Part shown: piece by piece, positions 1 through 11,492 of the stretch
Layout: the number at the start of each line of letters is the position of its first letter
Numbering within the stretch: position 1 is the first letter of the stretch
NCBI GenBank assembly: GCA_031772625.1
Contig: CM062815.1
Coordinates: 603,558,505 to 603,622,504 of the forward strand
Direction of reading: 5' to 3'
Origin: Pinus tabuliformis
Taxonomy: Eukaryota; Streptophyta; Pinopsida; Pinales; Pinaceae
Length of the DNA stretch: 64,000 nt
Notes under the pieces: model-generated
Seen by the model: the letters and a program-made list of their open reading frames with translations, nothing else
What the model was told of the DNA's origin: nothing
The model's database searches: none
Position numbers and translations under genes: made by a program

Positions 1-1380
1 TTGTCAAAGTCATGTTCACTATCACATCAGCTATTTGGTCCTTTTCTCGTGCTGGTTTGAGAAGGTATCCATTGACTTCTTGCTGGTAGGTCTTGCTCTT
101 ATCGACTACGACAAATTGCTCTAAGAGTAGACCTAGAGTTGCACCCTGGCCCTATTTCCATCATTGATAGGTGACCTTGTGCTCAACATTGATCAGTATC
201 ATGGGTCTTTGACTGAGTGGTTTCCCTTGTGTTTGACGTCAGCTTTCATTATCACACATTGGGATTCATGCAGTACCTTGGTTTCCATTTGACCTCATTG
301 GTGGATTCCTCACCTCTGTGTCAGATTTCATTATTGGTTGGTACAAAGGGTTTCTATTGTGTGCTAGCTACATCTTGTGTACACTAGAAACGTGCTTCGA
401 TTGGTTACTAAATCTTTCTTCATCTGATTCCTTCCACATTATTGGCCTACGGGTTACGCTCGCACTGGATTGATGAAGGATGCCTTAAAGCCTTCCTTCT
501 AGTAGATATTTTCTGATTGACTTCAACTCATTGCTCTGCGAACAAGGTATAGAGTCCATTTGGCAGTACCTTAGGGTTTACAGTCATCAGTGGCAGATTC
601 CTTCACTATCAACAGTGGGAATACATCATTGTCTCCTAATTGATAGATTCTTCCAAGTGTTTGACTTCAGATCATTTATTCGCTCTTGTTAGAATCTACT
701 GGGTACCTTGGCTCTCATCATCATTATCGATGAGTAGGCTCGCGTTTGTTAATGGTATACACCAATGACCGGTAATCAAACAATTTCTCACATGGTAGAC
801 TTTAGATCATTTATTCCCATTGTGTAGAAATGTACCACGGTGGTCGATGAAGACCTCAAGTTTGCATCAGCATTTGTTGGTTCACTTACCAGTTCCTCCT
901 ATTTCTACTAGTGACACCATCTACCTTATATGTTATAGTTCATCACAACGAAATCCTATATGTTGGCACTTGAGTTTCATGCAGTACCATTTGTTCCACT
1001 ATTTCACTTGGTACATTTTGGATTAGTTTTATGACTTTAGTGATCAACTTTCTACTTCAGCATCATTGATCAGTTCTTTATATGTGATATTGTGACATGT
1101 ACTTATATGGATATGATCAAATGATCCACTATGTATTTTTAGTTATTTTATACTTGTATACATATTGGGTTTGCTTTTGTATTTGATATGTGACCATGAT
1201 TTCTTATCTCCAAGCATGGGTATGCCTACCTCAGACAACAAATTTCTTTTTGATCTCTTCCACTAGTTTGGCAGGCTGAAATCTGGTGAACTCCTCTTAG
1301 GTCCTCGCATGATTATTTATATACACTTAATACATTTGATCCACCATGTACCCCTTTTGACCTCATATATTAGGGGCCAT
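1..1380. other. Non-coding DNA with degenerate internal repeats
   Basis: No convincing gene is seen on either strand. A short phrase of the type 'agtaccttgg' recurs at about 272, 560, 701, 833 and 982. Related phrases ('cattcatgcagtacc', 'cagatcatttattc') recur nearby, so the stretch looks like worn tandem or interspersed units. It could be untranslated sequence of an old retroelement, but no LTR, primer binding site or pol motif supports that. Confidence 0.4.
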
Positions 1381-2459
1381 TTGTTATAGAACAATTTACC
1401 ACCCTTGGTAGATTTGATGCTCTATGATATGGCCTAGGGCAACCCTTCCCTACCATACTTGGTCCATTTTCTAAAAAAAATGTTTTAAATCCCATACACG
1501 ATTATGCCCTATATAAAGCACATGTACATGTGGGTCAGCCTATACCCAACCTGCCATATGTGTAAAAACATTAAAAAATATATAATCTCCCTTAATTCAG
1601 GCGAGGTTTACGGGTTCGACCTACTATAGCCCGTGGCCCAACTGTTTCCCAACCGAAAAAACTAATTTGGAGAAGTATAAATACATCTCCATGGGAAGGC
1701 CTAATGAGAGGAAGAAGGATTAGATATTGATATTATAAATGAGTACATCCCTGATCAAGTCTGAAGATATCCCTGTGCCTTTTGCACTCCCAGTCATAGG
1801 AAACCCTTGTTTCCTTCTTGAGATGTTCATCATCCCTTCATGACATCCTTGTGTATACTTATGGATGAGGATTGTTGAGGTTTGGGTAGGACGGATCCGG
1901 AGGACAGTTTCACTTGGAGCCGGCTGACGACTCAAGTTGTAGTTGTTCCGTATTTTCTTTAGATTACATTAATAAGGAGGCGTTGTCTTGTTCTTGATGA
2001 TTATGGTCTTTATGCATTAATTTATGTCACAATTTTCTTATAAAATCTCAGGCTAATTCTTATTTTCTTACATGCTTGTATGATCTAACCTTGATATCAT
2101 GAACATGCTTTTAGTTTTTTTTGGTGTATATGCTTTGCCTTGAATGAATTTCATGTCTTAAAGTGCAAGGAACAAGTAGAGGGTTTGAACCCTATGGGAA
2201 CGAACTCAAACGTAGGACCTATGGGTAAGACCTTTTGTACCAAGTTTAAATGTTTAAGTATTAGGACTACTTGTTTGTGTGTCTCTTTATGTTGTATCCC
2301 TCTACTCTGTTGGGGTTCCCAACCCAATACCCTAGGGTGATTCTACCCGAAACATCTGCAAGCTACAAGAAATCTCAACATTGGGTGTTTGGTAGTGTTT
2401 GGGGATTCAGAGCTAGTGGTGAAACAATTCAGAAGTCAATGTCAAACCAAACCTCCAAG
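1381..2459 (+). other. Promoter-like, possible worn LTR; otherwise non-coding
   Basis: A good TATA box (TATAAATA) lies at 1676-1683, followed by moderately GC-richer DNA, as in an LTR. No matching second copy is visible in the window, so it is not assigned to gypsy relic A downstream. The rest holds only short chance frames. It could be the remains of a solo LTR or the 5' part of relic A, but neither is shown. Confidence 0.25.
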
Positions 2460-2620
2460 ATTGAAGGCCTACTGAAATGAGGTATGGGATCTGATTGAGA
2501 ACTTTTTCTTAGCTTTTAACATTTAATTTTTCCTAGAGATGGAAATCGGATGGCTGATTCCTTAGCTGTAGTTGCCAGCAACTTCAAGCCTCCTCAAAAC
2601 CCCTTGCTCATATACGAAAT
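2460..2620 (+). pseudogene. RNase H-like segment of relic A, upstream of RT
   Basis: The translated stretch contains a block of the type 'NRMADSLAVVASNF', which resembles the C-terminal helix of RNase H domains in plant gypsy elements (usual form ADALA.LAS). It lies before the RT rather than after it. I recall plant gypsy polyproteins in which this motif precedes the DVFAW.YDDL-containing linker and RT, so the order may be normal for this lineage. The assignment is by motif only. Confidence 0.5.
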
Positions 2621-2918
2621 TGAAGTCAGATGCAGGATTTCAATACCAATTTTTTTTAAGTATTAACAAGTATTTGAAGATGAGGAACATATCAAATGCT
2701 TCATGGAGGTCGTTGGAGAATTCTCAAGCTTAGAGATTGATCAAGAGGAAGAGAAAGTGATATATGAACAACAGACTAATAGGGAAGAAACCATTATAGG
2801 GCACAAGATCTTACAATTGAAAGTTAATACTATCCCCAGAGGTTCGGTTCTCTTGGGAAGATTGTTCAACTCAAATTATATGGATGCCAAGTCAACTTAG
2901 CAAGAATTTGAAGAATAG

Positions 2919-3700
2919 GTGGAAGACTGCAATATTGGTTCATATCAAGATCCTTGGATAATTAAGTTGGCAAAAGGAGTTCTTAAGGAATACAAACAAA
3001 GGTACCTAGACATTTTTAATCAGTATATGGATGTGTTTGCTTGGTATTATGATGATTTAAAAAATTTGATAATAATATCATCCAACATAAAATTCATTTG
3101 AAGAGTGGGGCAAAACCATACAAACAGAAGCGTAGGAATATCAACCCTCTGTTACTTCCATCAATTGATAAATAGGTGAGGAAGTTACTCCAAGATAAAA
3201 TTATCATACCATTGAGGTATTAAGATTGGGTGGAAAATCTGTTTCCTGTTAGGAAGAAGAACAGGGAAATAAGGTTGTGTATTGACTTTAGGAATCTGAA
3301 TAAGGCCTCACTAAAGAATAATTACCCTCTAACTAAAATGGACTACATTATGCTAAGGGTAGTAGGCTCTTCTTGTATGTCTATGATGGATAATTTTTCT
3401 GGATACAATCAAGTAGCTGTGCATCCTGAGGATTAAAAAAAAAAACTGCTTTCACCATGCCTTGAGGAACGTTTATGTATGCCAGAATTCCCTTCGGCCT
3501 CATTAATGAAGAGCAACTTTTCAGAGAGAAATGGATATATCATTTGTGGGAGAACAAGATAAGTTTGTGGTAATTTATGTAGATGACATCACTATTTAAA
3601 AAAAAACAAATGAGGAGCATATTGAACCTCTACGAATCACTTTTGATAAATGTAGAAGATATCGCCTATCTTTAAATCCTACGAAGTATTAGCTTTCCCT
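2919..3700 (+). pseudogene. Reverse transcriptase of relic A
   Basis: The linker motif of the type 'DVFAWYYDDLK' is followed by RT blocks: the 'PVRKKNREIRLCIDFRNLN' palm motif, 'SMMDNFSGYNQVAVHPED', and the catalytic YVDD box at 3576-3587. These are standard Ty3/gypsy RT motifs. The domain is broken in several places and is a fossil. Confidence 0.85.
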
Positions 3701-4600
3701 AAGTGAGGGAAATCTTCTAGGACACATCGTGGAAAAGCAGGGGGTGAAGATAGATCCCAAGAGGGTGGAAGCCATCAACAACATCCAATTATTGAGAAAT
3801 AAGAAAGAAATCCATAATTTCTTGGGCATAATCAACTTTTTGAGGAGGTTCATACCCAATTGTGATGAGATAAGTAAAGAAATTACAAAGATGTTGAAGA
3901 AGGATAGGGAGGTAAAATGGACTGAAGAAGCTTGAGAGTCATTCTCCAGGATCAAAAGAGCCTTTGCAGAAGATCTTGTATTAGTCGTCCATGACTATCT
4001 AAAACCATTTTTCATTTTCTCATTTTTTTCTCCTCATACAATGGTTGTTGTCTTATTGCAGAAAAATAATGAAGGACATGAGCAACCAATAAAATTTTTC
4101 AGCCAGGTGCTACGAGATGATGACTAAAGTATAACATTATGGAGAAGGAGGCCTATGTCTTGGTCAAGGTCCTAAAAACTTCAAAATATATGTCCTTCAA
4201 TCAAGCATAACAACGTATGTTCCTACAGTTGTTGTGAAAGACAATCGAGTGCAAGGGGACTGTGAGGGAAAAGGGGGTAAATGGATTGGTAAAACCAAAT
4301 AATACGACCTAAAGATCAAACCCACAAAGTTGGTCAAGGGGCAGGGATTAACTAAAGCATTTTTTGAATAAAACTACCAAGCCTTGGGTATAAATTTGTT
4401 GATAGAGGAAGGAGAAAGATGAAGAGAAGAGGAGCAGAATAAGGTCAAGACTACAATGCAAAAAATCCAAATGAACTACATCGTGTCTCATTGGTATAAA
4501 CATATAATCCACTATTTATTTTTTCTGAGTTGTCCAGTCAATTTTGATAAAGCTAAATACAAGACTTTGAGGCTACAAGCCCAGAATTTTGTCATTTCAA
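3700..4600 (+). pseudogene. RT thumb and RNase H region of relic A
   Basis: The first part reads as the connection between RT and RNase H ('PKRVEAINNIQL..NKKEIHNFLGIINFLRRFIPN'), a highly conserved gypsy block. After about 3960 the RNase H is recognisable only in short pieces (FSPHTMVVVLLQKN, QPIKFFSQVLRDD), and 4260-4600 is strongly decayed. Order and strand fit relic A. Confidence 0.75.
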
Positions 4601-4626
4601 ATGGCCAACTGCATTAGAAAGACCCA

Positions 4627-5239
4627 GTGGGGATTTTTCTTTTATTCCTCATTGAAGAAGAGATCCATAAAGTGATGGATGAGTTCCATAATTGTGTGTT
4701 GGGGGGGGGGGTGGCCGCCGGGGGCGCGCATTATAGTTGGAGAGTTACAACCCATAAAATTCTCAAAGCAAGTTTCTATTGGCCTAAACTGTTTGGTGAG
4801 GTACATGCATATGTTCAAGCTTGTGAGAAGTGTCAAATATTAGCTGAAAAGAAAAAATTAACATCTTTTTCTTTAATCCATGATTTTGTTGAAGAACATT
4901 TTAGACATTGGGGGTTAGAATTCATTTGGGAAATACACCCACCCTTCAACACTCAACACAAATGGATTCTTACGGCCATCGATTACTTCACTAAGTGGGT
5001 GGAAGAAATCCCAGCTAGAAATGCAATCGATGTCATGGTTATCAAGTTCATGGAGGAGAATATCCTTGCCAGGTTCAATTGCCCAAAGAATATTATCACT
5101 AATAATGATCAAGTTTTTAAATATGCCTAGTTTCCTAGCTTCTCCCAGAAGTATAACGTCATTGTGGGTAACTCCACTAGCTACTATCCGCAGGGCAATG
5201 GATTGGATAAATCATTAAATAAAACCTTGGTAAGGATTC
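4627..5239 (+). pseudogene. Integrase zinc-binding and core region of relic A
   Basis: The zinc-binding part (H..W..T.HKIL.A.FYWP, then C..CQ) is followed by the catalytic core with 'WILTAIDYFTKWVEEIPARN' and, at about 5170-5215, the 'YYPQGNG' block. Element B begins at 5240, directly after this block, and the rest of the integrase is at 23738. An unusual run of G near 4700-4735 sits inside the zinc-binding part. Confidence 0.85.
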
Positions 5240-5953
5240 TGTTGATGGTGCTCGACCCACCGAAATGTCAAGGGGATCTCCCCAGTAAGAAGTCCCAATT
5301 AGACCTCAGACTGTTTGGTGTAGGAGTCCTAGAAGTGGGTCGTATAACAATGCCTTGACCGTGATTTTGCATAGAGGCAAGTAAGATAACTCTATGAGTA
5401 GCAAGGGTGTGACTGTTGTGGTGAGTCAAGGAAGGTGCATGAGAGGTTCTAACACTTGTGGGTTGAGATGAGTGCACCCCTTGGCAACCTGTAACAGTAC
5501 TCGGATGGGAAGGGAACACACGAGCGAAGATGCATCACAAGCTGGAAAGCAAGTCAGCTGGCAATCCAAAGTGATGGTTAAACCAATCAACACATTTCAG
5601 AAAGATTCATACATGCTCATACAGAACAGTCCATACATGTGTGCGTAAGAAAGAAAATACATATGCCATTTAGAGTAAACAAGATAGCTGGAATACAATA
5701 CAACATATGCATGAAACATGCTGGCTCTTATTATATAAAGAAGTGTAAGTTCCAGTCATACAATACATCCATGTACACCACTAGCCCCAACAGTGAAACT
5801 TTACAACCACATCCACCTGCTCCTCTAAAGAGATGTACTAGCTCCGTGCAGTGGCAAAGCCAAGGCGCATTACAATATTGTCCAAGCTCTCTCCAAGATA
5901 GTCTTATCGGAAGCTTGGCTGAACAAAATCCTTTACAATGAGTTATGAGGTTT

Positions 5954-5961
5954 TATTTATA
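5954..5961 (-). promoter_or_regulatory. TATA box of element B (left LTR)
   Basis: TATAAATA lies on the minus strand and is conserved at 20903-20910 in the other LTR. It supports the minus orientation of B. Confidence 0.6.
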
Positions 5962-8509
5962 GCAAAGGGTGGGGTGACCCTTGACATTCCCCTTTGTGAC
6001 AATTCATCTACCCTCATGACTCTTCATCTACTCTATGATTGTTACATCCAACTATTGACACTTGAACTTCCACTTGACATGACGTTACATTACAATGCAC
6101 ATGTGCTCATGTGAGACAAAATGGCTTGAGCAAGCCATGCAAGACATCACTGACACTCGGTCCGTTGAGGTGAGACCAACTCTTTGACATGCTTGTGATG
6201 GTGAGGTTGGTGAGATGATGCCAAGCTTGATCGTCCGTGATGGTGTGCATGCAACCCATGATGACATCTCGTTGAAGCGAGCTCTTGCCTCCTTTGCATC
6301 TAATGCATTAGTATAGCTCCTTCATGAAAATCGTCTACTAACATGCACATGGTCTTCTTGGTTGCGGCTAAACTGACAACACACTGATGCATAGTGTTCG
6401 TGTTGATCTTCAAGTGTGTGATGGTGGTCATGCGCGTCAACTTGCTGAAGTACATGTTCAACTCCAGTTGGACTTGCTTCTTGTCTTCGCCTTAGTGAGT
6501 GTGCTGAATGGGTTGGATCGCATGCATGTGCACAATGACATGCACACTTATGAATCCCTTGCATGCGACCAACAACACTACTCACCATGTCTGCTCCATG
6601 CTAGCTGCTGGGATGGATCTTAACATGTACGGGCGCAGTTTCATCTGTGAGTGCATGTTGCACCCACTGCTATTCCTATTCCTACTACAACTCATTCATC
6701 TGCCTATGCAACTTCATGTTCTTCCTTGAGTTTCTTCTTCAGCACATGAAACTCCTTCTTTGTTCCATTCTCTGTCTTCGCGCGATCTTCATGTCGTGTC
6801 GTCACCTCATAGCCTAAGTCTCCAAATTTTCTTTCATCATTAATGGATCTACTTGAGCTTGCAACTTTGTCCCACATCTGTGTTGTCAACAACCTTCCTC
6901 TTGCATTCGTTGCATTTGGTATGTTGCCTTTAGCTGTTGTTCAAGATGCTCCTTGGTGTGATGTTGTTGTTGTCATATCTTAATGTCCTTGTCTACGAAT
7001 AACTTGATATCTTCGTGAGAAGGCAAGCTCATAGACATTTGATCGACTGCATCTCCAGGTGTGCTCTAAACAGTGTCTTCGACTATGCTCTCTTGGAAAC
7101 CATGGTACCTGCACTATTGAGAGGCAGATGAACACCTGCAATACCTGGAGACATGGTAACACTCATGGCAAGCAATCTGTCAGTTGAAAACCAAAATGAA
7201 CTTGAGAACATACTTGCAACATACCTATGTGACTGATCATGAAGGTTGTGCAATTTCGGCTAGGAGGTCGAGAGACTGACTACCAAGACTGCACAAGGCA
7301 TAGTCTAGGCAGTTGGGAGACTAATTAACTGCTGGAACTGCGCAATTCATAGTCTAGTATGGTTGCTGACTGTTGGAATTACGTAATGTGCAATCTCAGT
7401 TGGCAATGGTTGCAGGCTTAGTGATTGCATTGTGCAATTATTTGGGCCAGCAGTCATTGTCCCTCAGAAATGCGCAAAACAGTCCTGGAGGATAGTGCCT
7501 GGGAAGAAATGCGCATTTTTGGAGAGGAAGACAAAGCCTTCCTTCCTCGGATTGTGCAATGTTGTATTAGTGAAGGCAGAGTTTAGGTCGAGGTTAGCCA
7601 GACTCGCTGACGGGAAACTGAAAGAAAATATGACAGTGAATGCATGGCAACACTAAGTGAAAGAAGAAGTGATTGATCGTTCATGCAAACATTGAATGAA
7701 AGATTCAGTAAACATATCAACATGCATGTGGGTGAAGTGAGTCACCGGATCGGTGACCGTTCATGCAAAACAGTTGCATGCATGCGACAACAGTGAGATA
7801 GCAACGAAAACTAAAATAGTGCTAGGAAAAGCTAGTATACATGTAAATGACAACAAGCATTCAAATAAATCAAGCAAACTACACTCACACAAGCGAATAC
7901 ACAAAAAGCGACTGAAATGAAACACAAGGCATGGAAGGTGGGCTTACCCCAAAACAACTGATTTGAATGTGCTGACAGCTCCTAGAAGTGATGTGGGATG
8001 TCAGAGCTACAAGGCTGATGTGAGGAATGAGATTTGTACCGTCTGATTGATGAGTTTTGATGAAATCGAGGTTGTGACACGCATGCACAATTCTAGGGAA
8101 AGCGACACTTGGTGCGATGTTTCTGAAGTGATCCTTGCATGTAACCTCCAACTGCCCAAAAATAGATCCCTAAAATAAGCGATGCCTTTGCATGATGCCT
8201 TGGGAGACACAGCTCATGCATGCAAGTCTGTTTTGCTCGATCCCGGAGGGAACCGGTTAACTCCGTTACACATGCAAGAGGCTGTTCAACTGCTGGGAGC
8301 AAATGTGCATTTCTGGCTGGGAGCTAGGTTAGCTTCCCAGGAGATTTGCACAATTTATGGGCAGAGTAGTTGACTGCTGCCCATATTTGCACAAATTTTG
8401 GGTTAAGCAGCCCTACGGGGAAAATTGTGCAATTTTCACTATGAGTGTTGACTGCCAGACTTACACAATTTTGGAGCCCATCAGGCTACCAATCAGGATT
8501 ATGCAATTT

Positions 8510-8536
8510 CTGGAGGGAAGGTTGGTTTCCCTCCAG
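8510..8536. repeat. Hairpin in element B LTR
   Basis: A perfect 10 bp stem CTGGAGGGAA / TTCCCTCCAG has a 7-base loop. With one indel the stem extends outward through GCAATTT / AATTGC. It sits in the array of TGYGCAATTT-like motifs. The other LTR keeps a near-identical version at about 23480-23510. Confidence 0.7.
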
Positions 8537-8766
8537 AATTGCACAATTTCTTGGGGGAACTCCTCAGCTTGCAGCTGGACCAAGTGCGGGTGATTAGCCT
8601 GTGAGGGAATGCATCGAGTTGTGATCAACATGCTGCCTTTGTGCAAGCAAAACACTAAATCTTGTGTACTTGACGAAGCAAGACAAGGTGCTGTGAAAGG
8701 TTGGTAGGGAGGCTCCAAAATGAAGTTAAGGCAAAATTTCGGAGAGTGGTTGTAGCTGCTACAACA

Positions 8767-10093
8767 CTTGGCGACACACTAGTAGAACTCCAGCTCTTTG
8801 AATGGACCTTGTTCGTGAAAAGCAAGTCTAACACCTCCGAAAGTATTGTTCAGTTCTCAGTTCATCTTGGTTTCACACTAGCTTGATTGTAAGATGTAGC
8901 ATCTGTCAAGCTCCTGGTCGATTGACACACATTCCAAGCCAAGGCAACACAGTTGTTTCGAATAGGGTTGAGGGGTATATTGGTGCACAAGCAGGATATT
9001 CATCAAAGTCTTAGTGTCATCTTTGGTGTTTCTCTATTGCCAGCAGGCCAGGATAGTACCTCAGTGGAGTCACGTAGGAACACAAGCATGGCTCCATTTC
9101 TAGCGAGCCTGGTGAGTACTCCGGTGGAGTTAATTGCATCACCTCCCTGCATAGGAAGCCTTTCTCTTCTTTCACCTTATTCATTTTTTATTTTTTATTT
9201 TTCATTTTTTCAACTATGCATAACACTTATTCATTTCAGAGGCGGAAGAGGGATCCCGACTTATTGAGAGAAGAAGAGGTTTTTCTTGTAGAGAAGTAGT
9301 TTATTATATCTCTGACATGCCTATTAAGGTTTTCCCCTCACCTTACTCTAATTGACTGAGTTGACAAGGGTTAACCAAAAAAAAACAAATTGGAGAAGGT
9401 GACACTAGTTAGCGTGCAAGCGTTGTGTTTTCACCAAGGTTCACTTCGAATAATACATATTTTCCTTCAACGTATCACAAACTAAAAGTAACAAGTTCTT
9501 CATACAGAGGCAAGATGATAGATAACCAAGTAGTGGTAGTTGTACAAGCCCTCTTGTACTTCACCCCGCTCGTTTCAAGAGTCATACGTGGTTTCATGCG
9601 AAACTAACCTATGAACGAAACAAGCGAACTAACAAACAACAAAGCAAAGAAAGAGCAAAAGCAAAAGTGAAAGCAAAGAGAGTAAGCAAACAAGTAGGCA
9701 AACAAACAAACAAACAAAGCATGTAAGCAAGCAACCATGCAAGCAAACAATTGAAACCAAACAGTACTCCTACTACTACACTAACAGTGCATGGGTCTGA
9801 TCACGTGAAGTGATATTTCCAATATAGCCACCGGCGCATTGGTTGACCCATGTTGGTGAAGGCTTGGTCTGCGAGCAACCCAGTTGTGTGAACCAGCAAG
9901 CAAGAAAGATATAACATGAAGACAACCACACTTTGTGTTTCAAAGTGCCCACAGGACATAGGTGAGTATAAGTGCATGACGAGCAGTCCGTGGACTTATC
10001 ATAGTAATGTGTGACACTGCGTGCAACTTTGAAACATAAGCACACTCTTGATTGTGACATGCAAGAAAACGAAAGAAACAAATATAAATTGCG
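8767..10093 (-). other. Element B internal non-coding region
   Basis: This lies between B's left LTR and the end of its acidic reading frame. It holds T-rich (about 9180-9215) and A-rich (about 9640-9760, repeated 'aagcaaacaa') stretches. No coding domain is recognised. No clear polypurine tract is seen next to 8766. Confidence 0.5.
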
Positions 10094-11043
10094 TCACGGA
10101 TGAGTGATTGCAATGTAATATTCCTCCAATGCATGAGCGATGGGATCATGTAGTTCGAGTGGAGGAAGTGAAATCTGGGTGTTTGGTTGATATTTAGTGC
10201 AAAGTAGAGAGTGATGAGAAGCCTTGAATGTTTCAACAACCTCTTGACTGGAAGTGAAACCAACCTCAGGACATCGAGGACCTGACATAACCATCAACTC
10301 GGGCTGAAGTGCCTCGACAGTCTCGGGGGTTTCAACTTCATTGAAAGATAGATCATCGTAGACCAGTGTCTTGGATAGATTAACAATGGTTGAATCAACA
10401 TCATGGCCAGATGAGGAAGTGAATAGATCACGACAACCAAGATCAGAAAATTCAGGATGTTTATCAGCATCCTCATGATTTGATGAATCAAGCAGAGGGG
10501 TAGATGAGAAGAAAAGAGGTTCACCCTTTGTGTTTTCAAGAAAGATAAATGGTAGATTGAACGGATTTTCTGAGGAAGATGTGTCCTCTCCACACTGTAA
10601 TGACAGACTAACATCTGAGGTGTCCTGTGAATGATCAGAAGTAGAAACATCTGGAAATGGGTTTTCACAGGGGAAATCAGCAGTGGTAGAATCACAAGGG
10701 ATGTCAGGATGAAGCGGATGAGGCGCAGCTGGAAGGGAGCCATCCTTCACCATGGATCTTCTTTAGATTCCCACACACACTCATCATGAATGATGGCATA
10801 GGTTGGCTGCATAACATGAACTCCATCGACAGCTTGATCCTCGTTCACAATAGGTGAGGAGCCCGGAATGGGAGAACACAAGACAGTACAATCCGAAGGA
10901 TCAACAGAACGTGAGGGTGGAGGTCGAGGGAAAGAGTCCACGTGACAACCAACAGGATTGCAAGCCAAATCTATGGAAATCTCAAAAGCAGGTGGGGTGG
11001 GAGGATGTGATAGTTCAACAGACGTGTGTACATGATCTCCCAC
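10094..11043 (-). pseudogene. Element B acidic Ser/Pro-rich reading frame(s), function unknown
   Basis: Two adjacent minus-strand reading frames of about 98 and 219 codons lie directly downstream of B's gag. They are rich in Ser, Pro, Asp and Glu and read as low-complexity protein, with no protease, RT, zinc knuckle or envelope motif. Length and composition suggest a real former coding region rather than antisense chance, since no gene lies opposite. Function is unknown: possibly a gag extension or an accessory protein of the non-autonomous element. Confidence 0.5.
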
Positions 11044-11109
11044 ATCACTCCGCGGTGGTGGAGCTGTTTGATGAGGTGAAGGTGGACCGTCACTTGTGAC
11101 AACGACTGT

Positions 11110-11492
11110 GCCTGCTCCTGATTACACATTTTCACCACTAGAGTATGAGTGGGCTTTGAATATGTGAAGAAGATACTCAAATATTCCATAAAGAGATTCC
11201 CAATCAATTTCATCTTTAGGGAATCGGTATGCAAGATTATAAAAGCGTGTGTAAAACTGATCATTAGATTCAGCGGGTGCTTTTTGTAATTTTAGAATTT
11301 CTTGATCAAGTGCTTTCAGTTAAAGTGATTGAAAGCATGGTCCATCTCTGCAACCAGATGAGCAAGAAAAAGAACATATTTTCTGAGCAGTGTGGCACAC
11401 CAGTGCATTGGGTCCCCTTGAAGCGTGTAGATGAACAACGCACAACTCATGTATTCTTCAAAGAATCCATGTCTCTCGCATGAGCCTACGAT
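11110..11492 (-). pseudogene. Element B gag (capsid-like) relic
   Basis: The minus strand encodes a plant gag capsid pattern: 'FIYTLQGDPMHWCATL' followed by 'ESNDQFYTRFYNLAYRFPKD' and 'WESLYGIFEYLLHI'. This matches the Retrotrans_gag plan of G[DN]A..W....P...I..F..L...F, then S...F..RF..L..R.P. The gag is cut at 11492 by element C; its first part lies beyond C at 20015-20160. It is broken in a few places. Confidence 0.7.

Larger units (their letters stand above)
2460..5239 (+). mobile_element. Ty3/gypsy relic A, 5' part (pol), split by element B
   Basis: An old, broken gypsy polyprotein lies on the plus strand, with many breaks. Recognisable pieces in order are an RNase H-like segment, a linker typical of a plant gypsy lineage, RT, RNase H, and integrase zinc-binding and core regions. 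The reading resumes at 23738 in the same sense and the same part of the integrase, which shows that the 18.5 kb between (element B) inserted later. No 5' LTR or gag was found, so the 5' end is missing or unrecognisable. It is older than B because B interrupts it. Confidence 0.85.
5240..8766 (-). repeat. Element B left LTR (3' LTR in element sense)
   Basis: This 3527 bp LTR starts TGTTGATGGTGC and ends GCTACAACA, matching 20187-23737 along its length. A TATA box on the minus strand (TATAAATA, 5954-5961) fits minus-strand transcription, giving a U3 of about 2.8 kb and a short R-U5. It contains many copies of a TGYGCAATTT-like motif (about 7240-7560 and 8290-8550) and a strong hairpin at 8510-8536. 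No gene is supported inside it. Confidence 0.85.

Noticed and set aside
4690-4735. G-run and GC spike in relic A as a G-quadruplex or inserted element
   Set aside because: It is short, lies inside the integrase coding relic and could be a sequencing or mutation feature; nothing else supports a function.
8767-8790. A possible primer site (cttggcgacacac) after the left LTR of B, implying plus orientation
   Set aside because: Gag, the TATA box and a better primer site at 20168-20183 all place B on the minus strand.
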